The notes: generated from the sequence alone by a model not told the origin. 64,000 nt of DNA from Gemmatimonadaceae bacterium (GCA_035533015.1 DATLUQ010000035.1:16752-80751); one strand, 5' to 3'. Shown: positions 16,587 to 27,524, counted from the first letter of the stretch. Program-made: numbers and translations.

Positions 16587-17834
16587 ATGCAACATCTGAC
16601 CATAGACACCGGCAACACGGGCTTCATGCTGCTGTGCTCCAGTCTCGTGATGCTGATGACGCCCGGCCTCGCGTTCTTCTACGGCGGACTGGTGGGCCGC
16701 AAGAACGTGCTCGCCATCATGATGCAGAGCTTTGCCTCCATGGGGTGGACCACGGTGCTCTGGTGGGCCTTCGGCTTCTCGATGTGCTTTAGCGGCAATC
16801 TGAAGACCGGCACCGACATCGCGGGCATCGTCGGCAACTTTCACTGGGCGTTCCTCCGCGGGGTCTCGCTCGACATGCCCTCGCCGGCCAACGCGACCAT
16901 CCCGCTCATCGTGTTCTTCGCGTATCAGATGATGTTCGCCATCATCACGCCGGCCCTGATCACGGGTGCATTCGTCAACCGCGTGCGGTTCCCGGCCTAT
17001 ATGCTCTTCCTCACCGCATGGCTCACGCTCGTCTACTTTCCCTTCGTGCACATGATTTGGGGCGGGGGGATCATGGCGCAGTGGGGCGTACTCGACTTCG
17101 CCGGCGGCATCGTGGTGCACAACATTGCCGGCATTGCGGCGTTGGCCTCCGTGCTGTACGTCGGGCGGCGCAAGGTCGTGGATCGCGGACCGCACTCCAT
17201 TCCCCTCGTGGCCCTGGGCACGGGGCTGCTCTGGTTCGGGTGGTACGGCTTCAACGCGGGCAGCGAATTCCGCGTGGACGCGGTGACGGCGGTGGCGTTC
17301 GTGAACACGGACCTCGCGGCGAGCTTCGCTGCCATCGCCTGGCTCGCCATGGACTGGATGTCCGCACGAAAGCCCAAGTTCCTCGGCCTGCTCACCGGCG
17401 CGGTGGCCGGCCTCGCCACGGTCACGCCGGCTGCTGGGTACGTGTCTCCCAAATCGGCGGTCGTGATCGGTCTTCTGGCCGGCGTGGTGTGCTACTACGC
17501 GGTGGCGTTGAAGAACAGGCTGCGCTGGGACGACGCGCTGGACGTCTGGGGCGTGCACGGGGTCGGCGGGTTTCTCGGCATCCTCTGCTGCGGCATCTTC
17601 GCCTCCGTTGCGATCAATCCGGCGGGCACCGACGGTCTCATCCACGGCAATTCGCACTTCTTCCTCATCGAGCTCGGCGCGGTGTGTCTGTCGTCGGTGT
17701 GGGCATTTGTGTTCACATATGGCATGCTCTGGCTCATCGACCGGGTCACGACCGTCAAGGTGGACGAGGCAGGGGAGACCGAAGGGCTCGACAGCGCCCT
17801 CCATGGAGAGGTGGCGTACCTCGAGGCGGGGTGA
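16587..17834 (+). CDS. amt: Ammonium transporter, Amt/AmtB family
   Basis: A 415-residue membrane protein with about 11 helices. The family landmarks are present: GLAFFYGGLV in the first helix, the pore His in YFPFVHMIWGGG (first of the twin His), GLLWFGWYGFNAGS (gate Phe), and VHGVGGFLG (second pore His). It conducts ammonia/ammonium across the inner membrane as a trimer. A Shine-Dalgarno GAGGAG is spaced 8 bases before the ATG. No glnK/glnB gene is adjacent, which is unusual because amt is commonly paired with a PII gene; the regulator must be elsewhere. The upstream leader has two hairpins and a repeat. Confidence 0.97.
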   Translation: MQHLTIDTGNTGFMLLCSSLVMLMTPGLAFFYGGLVGRKNVLAIMMQSFASMGWTTVLWWAFGFSMCFSGNLKTGTDIAGIVGNFHWAFLRGVSLDMPSPANATIPLIVFFAYQMMFAIITPALITGAFVNRVRFPAYMLFLTAWLTLVYFPFVHMIWGGGIMAQWGVLDFAGGIVVHNIAGIAALASVLYVGRRKVVDRGPHSIPLVALGTGLLWFGWYGFNAGSEFRVDAVTAVAFVNTDLAASFAAIAWLAMDWMSARKPKFLGLLTGAVAGLATVTPAAGYVSPKSAVVIGLLAGVVCYYAVALKNRLRWDDALDVWGVHGVGGFLGILCCGIFASVAINPAGTDGLIHGNSHFFLIELGAVCLSSVWAFVFTYGMLWLIDRVTTVKVDEAGETEGLDSALHGEVAYLEAG

Positions 17835-17972
17835 AGGCATGGGGCGGCGCCGCCGCGAGGAACCCGTCGTGAGCGGCGACGACCGAGATAGCGATCGGAC
17901 TCGGGATCGGATGGCGGCTCGTACCAGATAGTGCAGGCGTCGAATTTGGCGGGGGCCGGCCGGGCCCACTCG

Positions 17973-18001
17973 CTGGGGATCGGCAAGCAGTAGCACGCCG
18001 G
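17973..18001 (+). repeat. 29-bp repeat, copy B, upstream of the Nramp-like gene
   Basis: Matches the copy before amt at 26 of 29 positions (CTGGGGATCGG then CAAGCAGTAGCACGCCGG). It ends about 34 bases before the start codon of the next gene, so both copies stand in the leader of a transporter gene. Confidence 0.6.
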
Positions 18002-18034
18002 TACCTGGACCCTAATACCCATACACTACGCGGG

Positions 18035-19312
18035 ATGTCAACGCCTTCCGATGCCCAGCCCAGGATTTCTGCGCTACGCCGCGTTGCGAAAGCGCTGGGA
18101 CCGGGTGTCGTCACGGGCGCCGCCGACGACGATCCGTCAGGCATAGCGACCTATTCGATCGCCGGCGCGCGGTTCGGCACGGGATTGCTCTGGACCGCGC
18201 CGGTGCTCTGGCCGTTGATGGCGGCCGTACAGATGATGTGCGCGAGAATCGGGTTGGTCACCGGCCGCGGGCTCGCGGGCGCACTGCGGCAGAAGTACCC
18301 GGAGTGGGTGCTCGCCACCGCCGCCACCGCCCTGTTCATCGCCAACACGATCAATGTCGGCGCCGACCTGGGCGGGATGGCGGACGCCGCGCACCTGCTC
18401 ACCGGCGTGCCGGCGTTCGTCTGGGTGCTGGCGTTCGGCATCGGGATCACGATCGCGACGATCCGGCTGAGATATGCGATGATCGCCAATACACTCAAGT
18501 GGCTGGCGCTGATCCTCGCCGTGTACGTGGTCGCCGCCATCGACGTCCATCCCGACTGGGCTGCCGTGCTGCGGGCGACCGTCGTTCCGCACCTGCCGCA
18601 CGGTCGAGCCGCGTGGGCCACGCTCGTCGCGATTCTCGGGACGACGATCAGTCCCTACCTCTTCTTCTGGCAGGCGTCGCAGGAAGTCGAGGAAGAGAAG
18701 GCGGCCGGCCATCTCACCCTCAAGGCGCGGCAAGGAGCTACCAAGACGGAGATCGGCGATCGGAAGATCGACATCGGGTTCGGCACGCTCTTTTCGAATA
18801 TCGCGATGTTCTTCATCATCGTGACCACGGCGAGCACACTGCACACCCACGGCCAGACGCACCTCGCGACGTCGGCCGACGTCGCGGCCGCGCTCCGCCC
18901 GCTGGCGGGCCGCTTCGCGATGCTGCTCTACACCATCGGCATCGTCGGGACCGGTTTGCTGGCAATCCCGACGCTCGCTGGTTCCGCCGCGTACGCGTTC
19001 GCCGAGACGTTCAACTGGCGCCAGGGCATCGATCAGAAATTCACGAGGGCACGCGCTTTCTATGCGGTGATCGGCGTCTCGGTCGCGATCGGCATCGCGA
19101 TGGGTTTCGTGGGCATCAGCCCGGTGAAGGCGCTCTACTGGACGGCCGTGATCAATGGCCTGCTGGCCCCGTTCCTGTTGGTCGGCATTCTCCACGCGGC
19201 GTCGGATCGCAAGCTGATGCTCGGCCAGCCGAGTTCGTGGCCGAGTCGCGTCGTGGTGGGCGTTACCACCGCGGCGATGTTCGCGGCCGGGATCGCGATG
19301 TTCGTGGTCTAG
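18035..19312 (+). CDS. Nramp-superfamily transporter lacking the DPGN motif
   Basis: A 425-residue membrane protein of about 11 helices. Helix 1 reads GPGVVTGAADDDPSGIATY, so the canonical metal-binding DPGN is DPSG (about residues 33-36). In helix 6 the usual MPH is replaced by TTISPYLFFWQASQE. Both are positions that select Mn/Fe in true Nramp proteins, so the substrate is probably different (Mg or another ion, or an unknown solute). A charged loop (EVEEEKAAG...TKTEIGDRKID) follows helix 6. A true DPGN/MPH MntH is encoded elsewhere in the window, so this is a divergent second paralogue. Start by the ATG before the first basic segment. Confidence 0.8.
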   Translation: MSTPSDAQPRISALRRVAKALGPGVVTGAADDDPSGIATYSIAGARFGTGLLWTAPVLWPLMAAVQMMCARIGLVTGRGLAGALRQKYPEWVLATAATALFIANTINVGADLGGMADAAHLLTGVPAFVWVLAFGIGITIATIRLRYAMIANTLKWLALILAVYVVAAIDVHPDWAAVLRATVVPHLPHGRAAWATLVAILGTTISPYLFFWQASQEVEEEKAAGHLTLKARQGATKTEIGDRKIDIGFGTLFSNIAMFFIIVTTASTLHTHGQTHLATSADVAAALRPLAGRFAMLLYTIGIVGTGLLAIPTLAGSAAYAFAETFNWRQGIDQKFTRARAFYAVIGVSVAIGIAMGFVGISPVKALYWTAVINGLLAPFLLVGILHAASDRKLMLGQPSSWPSRVVVGVTTAAMFAAGIAMFVV

Positions 19313-19363
19313 TGGATGATCCGCGCCCGCCCCGCGTCCGGCGCGGCGCCAGCCGGAGGTCCC

Positions 19364-19399
19364 CCACCCCCGGTTCGGCATATCCCGGCTTGGGGGTGG
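19364..19399 (+). terminator. Hairpin after the Nramp-like gene
   Basis: Arms CCACCCCC and GGGGGTGG (8 bp, perfect) with a 20-base loop lie about 50 bases after the stop. No T-run follows. It is a plausible factor-aided terminator. Confidence 0.4.
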
Positions 19400-19456
19400 C
19401 GCCGGATCAGGGCATATTCCGGATTGCGCCCGGCTGCCATAACGTATGCCAACGGT

Positions 19457-19476
19457 CCCGGGCCCAAGGGCCCGGG
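19457..19476. repeat. GC-only palindrome
   Basis: CCCGGGCCC and GGGCCCGGG are perfect inverted arms separated by AA. It is located about 30 bases upstream of the next gene. Possible roles are a strong cruciform/hairpin terminator for the upstream unit or a protein site; nothing decides between them. Confidence 0.45.
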
Positions 19477-19508
19477 CCGGGCAGCAGATTTGACGCAAGG
19501 GACACCGT

Positions 19509-19982
19509 ATGACGCTCATGGACATTTTCGACCTGCCGCAGCGTGCCGAGGGGAACGACCTCGATGCGATTCCAGAGCTGCAGCCGCAGTCCGACTACAC
19601 GTTGCGGTATCTCCGCGAACGTGCACTCGATGGCGCCGTGCCGGTGTACTTTGCGGCGATTCCGCGCGACCGCATCCGCCCTTTCGACACCGCCTTCGAT
19701 CCGGCCAACCACCCGGTAGGTGCGGCTGCCGTTGCGCGGACCGAGGCCGACTGGCGCGCCGAGATTTTCCCTCGGGTCTGGGTGTACCCCACCCACGACG
19801 CGTACGTGCTCTCCGACGACTACATCCCCTGGGCTGCGGCGCAGCGCGCGCAGCCTGACTATCTGCCGTGCTGGGTGCTGTGTTATCCGAGCGTGGCCGG
19901 GGCTATCTATATCGAAGGGCCGATCGGAGCCGCGCGGGTTCGGCAGCTCCTGCAAGGTTCGGCTGAGACCCCCGCGCAATGA
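19509..19982 (+). CDS. Conserved-looking protein of unknown function
   Basis: A 157-residue soluble-looking protein with no signal peptide or membrane segment. It is rich in Asp, Pro, Tyr and Trp, with segments such as RVWVYPTHDAYVLSDDYIPW and CWVLCYPS. I recognise no family. An AAGGGA Shine-Dalgarno site precedes the first ATG; a second ATG nine bases later is possible. The codon use and composition look genuine. It sits about 120 bases before the bactofilin gene on the same strand and may share a transcript with it. Confidence 0.55.
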   Translation: MTLMDIFDLPQRAEGNDLDAIPELQPQSDYTLRYLRERALDGAVPVYFAAIPRDRIRPFDTAFDPANHPVGAAAVARTEADWRAEIFPRVWVYPTHDAYVLSDDYIPWAAAQRAQPDYLPCWVLCYPSVAGAIYIEGPIGAARVRQLLQGSAETPAQ

Positions 19983-20099
19983 TGACGCGTGGCATTTGGC
20001 ACTTCCCCACGCGATCCGGGTAGGACCCACCGCAGTTTCACTGCTGGCGAGTGGCGATGCCGCCCCGCTCGCTGCCCACCCAAACTGGACCACGCTGCC

Positions 20100-20639
20100 A
20101 TGGCCATCTGGAAAGAATCAGCCGCGCCGAAGAAGCCCGAACCATCCACGGGCCTCGACCCCGTCATCCGCCGCGACGCCGAGCCCCGCATCGACTTCGC
20201 GCCGCAGCCGGCATCCACCGCGGCATCGCCATCACCCAGCATCGCGCCGGTGCGGCGGGCCCCGGGGCGTGACGCCAAAGAGTCGCTGGTGAGCGAAGGG
20301 CTGACCATCGAAGGAACCATTCAGGGCACCGGCCACATCCGCATTGCCGGCCGCTTTACCGGCGACGTGAACGTGGACGGCAATGTGAGCATCGAAGCCG
20401 GCGCGAAAGTCGTGGGCGGGGTCGTAGCCGACACCGTGACCATCGGCGGCGAACTGGACGGCAACATCGACAAGGCGGCGCGCGTGGAGCTGCTCGAGTC
20501 GGGGGTGCTGAACGGGGATCTCAAGGCCGACTCTCTCACCGTGGCGGCTGGCTCGCGCATGCGGGGCCGGGTCGAGTTCGGGTGGCCGGCTGATCAGTCC
20601 AAGAAATCCGGTCTCAAGGTAGAAACCGGCTCGAACTGA
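20100..20639 (+). CDS. Bactofilin-family cytoskeletal protein
   Basis: A 179-residue protein: a Pro/Ser-rich flexible N-terminus (to about 58), a polymer-forming beta-helix core (about 60-160) with short repeats such as EGLTIEGTIQGTGHIRIAGRFTG, GNVSIEAGAKV and GELDGNIDKAARVELLE, and a short polar tail. These repeated strands are the bactofilin signature. Bactofilins assemble into membrane-associated filaments that shape cells, localise proteins or take part in wall synthesis. The ATG overlaps no upstream gene. Its stop TGA overlaps the ATG of the next gene by one base (TGATG), so the two are coupled. Confidence 0.85.
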   Translation: MAIWKESAAPKKPEPSTGLDPVIRRDAEPRIDFAPQPASTAASPSPSIAPVRRAPGRDAKESLVSEGLTIEGTIQGTGHIRIAGRFTGDVNVDGNVSIEAGAKVVGGVVADTVTIGGELDGNIDKAARVELLESGVLNGDLKADSLTVAAGSRMRGRVEFGWPADQSKKSGLKVETGSN

Positions 20640-21034
20640 TGGCCATGGCGCGCCAGGGCGCACCGGGCGCGACCCGGGTTTGCCCGCACTGCCGGCAGTC
20701 GATTCTCGAGAGCGCGGCCGTCTGCCCCGTGTGCCGGCACCACCTGCGTGTCGGGGCCGGGGTGGACGTGGCCGCGCCCGCCCCGGCGTTCTCGCCCCTC
20801 CGCGTGGAAGGCACGATCAAACACCCGGGCAACGATGAAGCCTGGGAATACGCCATCATGGTCTCCATTCGCGACGGCAGCGGCGAGGAGATCTCGCGGC
20901 AGCTGATGGGGGTCGGGGCGATGCAAGGCGCCGACGAGCGCACATTCGTGATGGCCGTAGAGGTCTTCGCGCGAAAGCCGATTGCCTCGGTGGTCGAGCC
21001 GCGGTCCGAGCCAGTCTCCGTGCCGGTCAAGTAG
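20639..21034 (+). CDS. Small zinc-ribbon protein coupled to bactofilin
   Basis: A 131-residue protein. Residues about 15-35 form a double CxxC zinc ribbon (CPHCRQSILESAAVCPVC). The remainder (about 55-130) is a beta-rich domain with EAWEYAIMVSIRDGSGEEI and a C-terminal strand. There is no signal peptide, so it is cytoplasmic. The start overlaps the bactofilin stop, suggesting a partner or regulator of that filament. The protein is unrelated to the zinc-ribbon/TM protein near the left end except for the ribbon. Function not known. Confidence 0.65.
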   Translation: MAMARQGAPGATRVCPHCRQSILESAAVCPVCRHHLRVGAGVDVAAPAPAFSPLRVEGTIKHPGNDEAWEYAIMVSIRDGSGEEISRQLMGVGAMQGADERTFVMAVEVFARKPIASVVEPRSEPVSVPVK

Positions 21035-21167
21035 CGACCGCGCAACGTGATGACGCTGTGACCGCTGGACCAGAATGGCGAGAATGCTGCCATTTTGGCG
21101 CGTGCGACCTCAGTCCGTAAATAATTGTAAAACAATCATTTAAGAGCACTCGCGCGCAATAACCTCG

Positions 21168-21196
21168 TTGCGTGGCACCTGCAGCGCGAGTACCTT
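21168..21196 (+). promoter_or_regulatory. Predicted groESL promoter
   Basis: TTGCGT and TACCTT are separated by 17 bases, placing the start of transcription about 4 bases before the CIRCE element, the usual arrangement. The region upstream is AT-rich, including a short ATTGT-AAA-ACAAT palindrome at 21124-21136. Confidence 0.5.
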
Positions 21197-21206
21197 CCGT
21201 ATGCGA

Positions 21207-21233
21207 TTAGCACTCTCGACTTGCGAGTGCTAA
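21207..21233 (+). promoter_or_regulatory. CIRCE element, HrcA operator
   Basis: TTAGCACTC, a 9-base spacer (TCGACTTGC) and GAGTGCTAA are an exact match to the CIRCE consensus. The element lies just before groES, so HrcA represses the groESL operon and heat shock relieves it. The hrcA gene itself is not in this window. Confidence 0.97.
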
Positions 21234-21288
21234 GGCAATGATCGCTGTTTCTACTGGCTGTCCAGTTCATGCAACGAGGGTACTCATC

Positions 21289-21651
21289 ATGGCAGTGAAA
21301 ACGCACGCCGCCTCCAAGGCCGCGCCGGCGCATACGGCCCCCAATTCCGCGCCCACCCGCACGCCCACCAAGATCGCGCCGCTCGCTGATCGCGCGGTGG
21401 TACAGCCGCTCGAGGAATCGGAGCAGATGCGCGGCGGGCTGTACATCCCCGATACGGCCAAGGAAAAGCCGCAGCAGGGCAAGATCATCGCCGTCGGCCC
21501 GGGCCGCTTCGAGAAGGACAAGCGCGTGCCCATGGAAGTGAAGGTCGGGGACCGCGTGTTGTATGGGAAGTACAGCGGCGCCGAGATCACGGTGGACGAC
21601 GCGCAGGTGCTCATCCTCCGCGAGTCCGACATCCTCGCCATCATCGGCTGA
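21289..21651 (+). CDS. groES: Co-chaperonin GroES with N-terminal extension
   Basis: A 120-residue protein. The GroES core starts near residue 28 ([11 protein letters not shown]) and contains the mobile loop ([20 protein letters not shown]) and the KYSGAEI strand, ending DILAIIG. Relative to the usual 95-100 residues there is a Thr/Ala/Pro/Lys-rich extension of about 25 residues (starting [13 protein letters not shown]). The GAGGG Shine-Dalgarno site, 8 bases before this ATG, supports this start over an upstream in-frame ATG. An alternative start within the extension cannot be excluded. Forms the GroEL lid. Transcribed from the CIRCE-controlled promoter with groEL 48 bases downstream. Confidence 0.95.
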   Translation: MAVKTHAASKAAPAHTAPNSAPTRTPTKIAPLADRAVVQPLEESEQMRGGLYIPDTAKEKPQQGKIIAVGPGRFEKDKRVPMEVKVGDRVLYGKYSGAEITVDDAQVLILRESDILAIIG

Positions 21652-21699
21652 CCGTCCCCTCTGAATCGAACGTCATCTTTCCATTGAAGGAATCATATA

Positions 21700-23331
<1,632 letters not shown>

Positions 23332-23369
23332 AACAGCTTCCGGTCTTCAGTCGAGAGTGGAGAGTGAAA

Positions 23370-23407
23370 ACGCGGGGCGGGGCGGCGAAAGCGGCTCCGC
23401 CCCGCGT
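23370..23407 (+). terminator. Terminator hairpin after groEL
   Basis: Arms ACGCGGGGCGG and CCGCCCCGCGT (11 bp) lie about 40 bases after the groEL stop, without a good T-run on either strand. It stands between convergent groEL and mntR, so it could serve both. Confidence 0.6.
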
Positions 23408-23438
23408 CTCGCATGCTGGACGCAGCACGTGGGTCGCG

Positions 23439-24191
23439 TCATCTCCGCCGCAGTCGCACGAACAGCCGCTCGGCCAGCGCCGGTCCGATGGCGCGAATGC
23501 TGCCCCCCACCTTCAGGGTGATGGGACCGCCGAACGGCGCGCGCTCCACCACCCGCACGGTGCTCCCCCGCTTGATCTCGAGGTCGGTGAGATAGCGCAG
23601 AAGATCGGGGTCGTCATCTGAGATGCGCATGACCTCCGCCGTCGCACCGACCTTGACGTCGCCGAGTGTGCACAGCCGCTCCTCCTCCTCCACCGCGCCG
23701 TCGCGGCTTGGAATGGGCGCGCCGTGCGGATCGACGCTCGGCTCGCCGATCGCCGCCGCCATGCGGTCGACCAGGTCGTCCGAGGCCGCGTGCTCCAGCC
23801 GCTCCGCTTCGTCGTGGACCTCGTCCCAGCTGTAGCCCAGCGCCTCGGCCAGATATGCCTCGATCACCCGATGCCGCCTGAGCGTGCGGAGCGCCACGAG
23901 CCGGCCCTGTGGCGTGAGGCGAACCCCGTGATACCGTTCGTGGGTCAGCAGCCCCTGGTCGGCGAGCCGCCGCACCATGCCCGTCACCGACGGCGGCGCC
24001 ACGTTCAACTGCGCCGCGAGCGCCGTGGTGGCCACGGCCACTCCGCCGCGCGCCAATTCGTATATGGCTTTGAGATAGTCTTCCACGGGACCGGTGACGT
24101 CGGCGTCGGCCACCGCGTCGGCGCCCCGCGCGCGGGGCAGCTCGGGCGGGCGGGGGGCCGGCGTACTGCGCCGGGCACGCGCGGCACTCAC
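23439..24191 (-). CDS. DtxR/MntR-family metal-dependent repressor
   Basis: A 250-residue regulator: a variable N-terminal arm, an HTH domain (about 36-100), the metal-binding and dimerisation helices (about 100-150), and a C-terminal SH3-like/FeoA domain (about 175-245, GSTVRVVERAPFGGPITLKVGG). Counting from the start, likely metal ligands are D38, H107, E111, H126, E130, E133 and H134. The residue at the DtxR Cys102 position is Glu (E130) and the Met10 position is Asp (D38), as in MntR, which favours manganese over iron. The start is a GTG overlapping the previous stop (GTGA). It is the last gene of the mntH-usp operon and probably represses the promoter upstream of mntH. Confidence 0.9.
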   Translation of the reverse strand: MSAARARRSTPAPRPPELPRARGADAVADADVTGPVEDYLKAIYELARGGVAVATTALAAQLNVAPPSVTGMVRRLADQGLLTHERYHGVRLTPQGRLVALRTLRRHRVIEAYLAEALGYSWDEVHDEAERLEHAASDDLVDRMAAAIGEPSVDPHGAPIPSRDGAVEEEERLCTLGDVKVGATAEVMRISDDDPDLLRYLTDLEIKRGSTVRVVERAPFGGPITLKVGGSIRAIGPALAERLFVRLRRR

Positions 24192-25204
24192 GAGAGAGCC
24201 TCGGGCGCCGGGCGTGCGGCGGCGCCCGGGCTGGACGCCGGCTCGACGATCGGCACGAGCAGAATCGGCGCGTTCGTACGCTTGAGCAGCCGGGTCGCGA
24301 CGCTCGTGGACCAGATCGCCTGCAGCCCCGCCCGCCCGTGAGTGGCCGCCACCACAAGGCCGTCGGCGTGCTCGGCGGCGTCGGCAGCCAGCTCTGCCAC
24401 CGGCGCGCCGCGCCGGACTTCGGCCACGCTCGACACACCCGCCTCGCGCAGCGACTGCGCGAGATCTTCCAGGTAGGCGGTTGCCTGCTCCTGCTGCACG
24501 TCCAGGAGTACGCGGGTCGTGCCGGGAAGAAACGTGGCCCGGGGCTGGTGGTCTCCGGCCACGGTTTCGAGCGTCGGCACCACCATCACGAGCCGCAGTT
24601 GCGCGCCCAACGCACGCGCCAGCTTGGCCGCCAGCGGTAGCGCCGCTTCGGCCGCCACGGTGCCGTCGAGCGGCACCATGATGGTCGCCGGCTCGAACGG
24701 CGGGGGAACCGGCGGAACCCGTTCGGTGCGAACGAGCAGCACCGGGCGGCGGCAGATCTGCAGCACACGCTGGGCGTTGGAGCCCCAGAGCCCCCGCCGG
24801 AGGTCTCCCGCTCCGTGCGTGCTCATCACGACGACATCACTCGCCTGCTCGTCGGCGTGGCCGGCAATGCTCCGCGCCACGTCGCCCACCGGGACCTCGT
24901 GCACGTGGTAGTCCACGGTTCGACCGCCCGATGCGAGCCGTTTCGCCAGCCGTTCCAGATACGCATCGGCTTCCGCGCCCTTGGCCAGATGCGGCTCCCC
25001 GTGAATGCTGGACGGCGCCGCCTTCTCGATCACGTGGAGCAGGGTGATGGCGGCGCCGCACGCTTCGGCGAGCCGGGCGGCGATCGGAATTGCCGTTTCG
25101 GCCAGACGCGATCCGTCCAGCGGAACGAGGATCCGGTCCGTGCGTGCGGCGGTGGTCGACACGGGAGTCTGCCGCGGTCGGTTCGGGCGGTCCGCTGGGG
25201 ACAT
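24188..25204 (-). CDS. Two-domain universal stress protein
   Basis: A 338-residue protein with two Usp domains (about 20-155 and 170-320). Each starts RILVPLDGS or TIMVPLDGT and ends with the GxxG-9-GS/T ATP motif; in domain 1 the block is STHGAGDLRRGLWGSNAQRVL. ATP-binding Usp proteins act in stress tolerance, often with ion transporters. Placement between mntH and the mntR-like gene suggests a role in metal or oxidative stress (inference). The start is the second of two nearby ATGs: GAGGAG has a 9-base spacing to it but lies directly against the first. It is 35 bases downstream of mntH, in the same operon. Confidence 0.85.
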   Translation of the reverse strand: MSPADRPNRPRQTPVSTTAARTDRILVPLDGSRLAETAIPIAARLAEACGAAITLLHVIEKAAPSSIHGEPHLAKGAEADAYLERLAKRLASGGRTVDYHVHEVPVGDVARSIAGHADEQASDVVVMSTHGAGDLRRGLWGSNAQRVLQICRRPVLLVRTERVPPVPPPFEPATIMVPLDGTVAAEAALPLAAKLARALGAQLRLVMVVPTLETVAGDHQPRATFLPGTTRVLLDVQQEQATAYLEDLAQSLREAGVSSVAEVRRGAPVAELAADAAEHADGLVVAATHGRAGLQAIWSTSVATRLLKRTNAPILLVPIVEPASSPGAAARPAPEALS

Positions 25205-25239
25205 GGTCACCATCTCCTCATTGCCTGTGAAACGACCGG

Positions 25240-26559
<1,320 letters not shown>

Positions 26560-26620
26560 TCGGCCGCCTCCAGCGGGACGATGCAGTTGCCGTTGATACA
26601 GCCGCGACCAATAATTAATG

Positions 26621-26632
26621 TAGGCATTCCTA
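26621..26632. promoter_or_regulatory. Predicted MntR/DtxR operator in the mntH leader
   Basis: TAGG, four bases (CATT), CCTA: a perfect palindromic core in an AT-rich window (AATTAATG... TAAAACAC). It lies 62 bases before the mntH start and 46 bases before the divergent gene. DtxR-family boxes carry TAGG/CCTA half sites, so this is a good candidate for the MntR-like repressor of the same operon, perhaps controlling both directions. Confidence 0.6.
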
Positions 26633-26677
26633 AAACACAATCGGTGTGTGCCCTTAAAAGGCGAGGAAGGCACGATC

Positions 26678-27457
26678 ATGGGCCGGCGTAAGGGAGGGAT
26701 CTTCGTGGGGGCGGCCATCTGCGGGCTGGCAGGGGCGGCCGCGCTCGGCGCCCAGGACGTGCCCTCGCCACACGACGCGCAACCCGAGCGGCCCACCGTG
26801 GCGACGCATGCCGGAACGGTGGCGCCGGGGTGGTTCGAGATCGAATCGGGGATCGAGCGGGACCGGGTGGGCCCCGGCGTCGCATCGCTCGCCACGCCGA
26901 CCCTGCTCAAATTCGGCGTGGCGTCGCACGTGCAGTTGGATCTCGCGGTCACCACCGCGCGTCCCTCGAGCGCGCAGGCGCTGGGACTCGGCGATGCCGC
27001 GATCGCGGTCAAGTGGCGCCTGCTCGACGACGCTCCGATCGTCGGCGACTTCGCGTTGCAGCCGTCGCTGAAGGCGCCCACCGGGTCCGCGCTGCGCGGC
27101 ACCGGCACCGGGACCACCGATGCATCGTTGCTCGCCATTTCAAGTCACGTCATCGGACCGGTGTCGCTGGACATCAACGTCGGGTACACCAGGCGGAGCG
27201 CGCGCGGCGACTTGGCGAATGCGATGTTGTGGACCGTTTCTACGGGCACGACCGTGGCGGGGCCGTTAGCGTTCGCCGCCGAGCTGTACGGCTATCCGGG
27301 ATTCGGAGGGCCGGCGTCGGTGGGCTTTCTTGCCGGCCCCACGTACGCCGTGCACCCGTGGTTCGTGGCCGACGCCGGCTTCATCGCTCACGTGGCTGGC
27401 GCCCAGCCGCCCGCCGTCTACGCCGGCCTCACCTGGAACGTCGGGCGGCTCTGGTAG
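26678..27457 (+). CDS. Secreted beta-rich envelope protein, divergent from mntH
   Basis: A 259-residue protein with a signal peptide (about 1-25, ending LGAQ), then beta-strand-rich sequence: WFEIESGIERD, then HVQLDLAVTT and LGDAAIAVKWRLLD. This pattern resembles outer-membrane beta-barrel proteins of the MetA/phenol-degradation transporter type. The C-terminus ends in a Trp (GRLW), also typical for barrels. A GAGGAAGG Shine-Dalgarno site supports this ATG. It faces mntH with about 118 bases between starts and shares the operator region, so it may be metal-regulated, possibly an outer-membrane route for the metal. That role is inference. Confidence 0.65.
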   Translation: MGRRKGGIFVGAAICGLAGAAALGAQDVPSPHDAQPERPTVATHAGTVAPGWFEIESGIERDRVGPGVASLATPTLLKFGVASHVQLDLAVTTARPSSAQALGLGDAAIAVKWRLLDDAPIVGDFALQPSLKAPTGSALRGTGTGTTDASLLAISSHVIGPVSLDINVGYTRRSARGDLANAMLWTVSTGTTVAGPLAFAAELYGYPGFGGPASVGFLAGPTYAVHPWFVADAGFIAHVAGAQPPAVYAGLTWNVGRLW

Positions 27458-27524
27458 CCGATGGCGGCTTCCGAGACACGGCGCCTCCCTTCGGTGCGTC
27501 TCATAGCCGCACCTGAATTAAGCA

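Noticed and set aside
25205..25213. First ATG of the Usp gene as start
   Set aside because: It abuts the Shine-Dalgarno site GAGGAG without spacing; the second ATG nine bases later has normal spacing.
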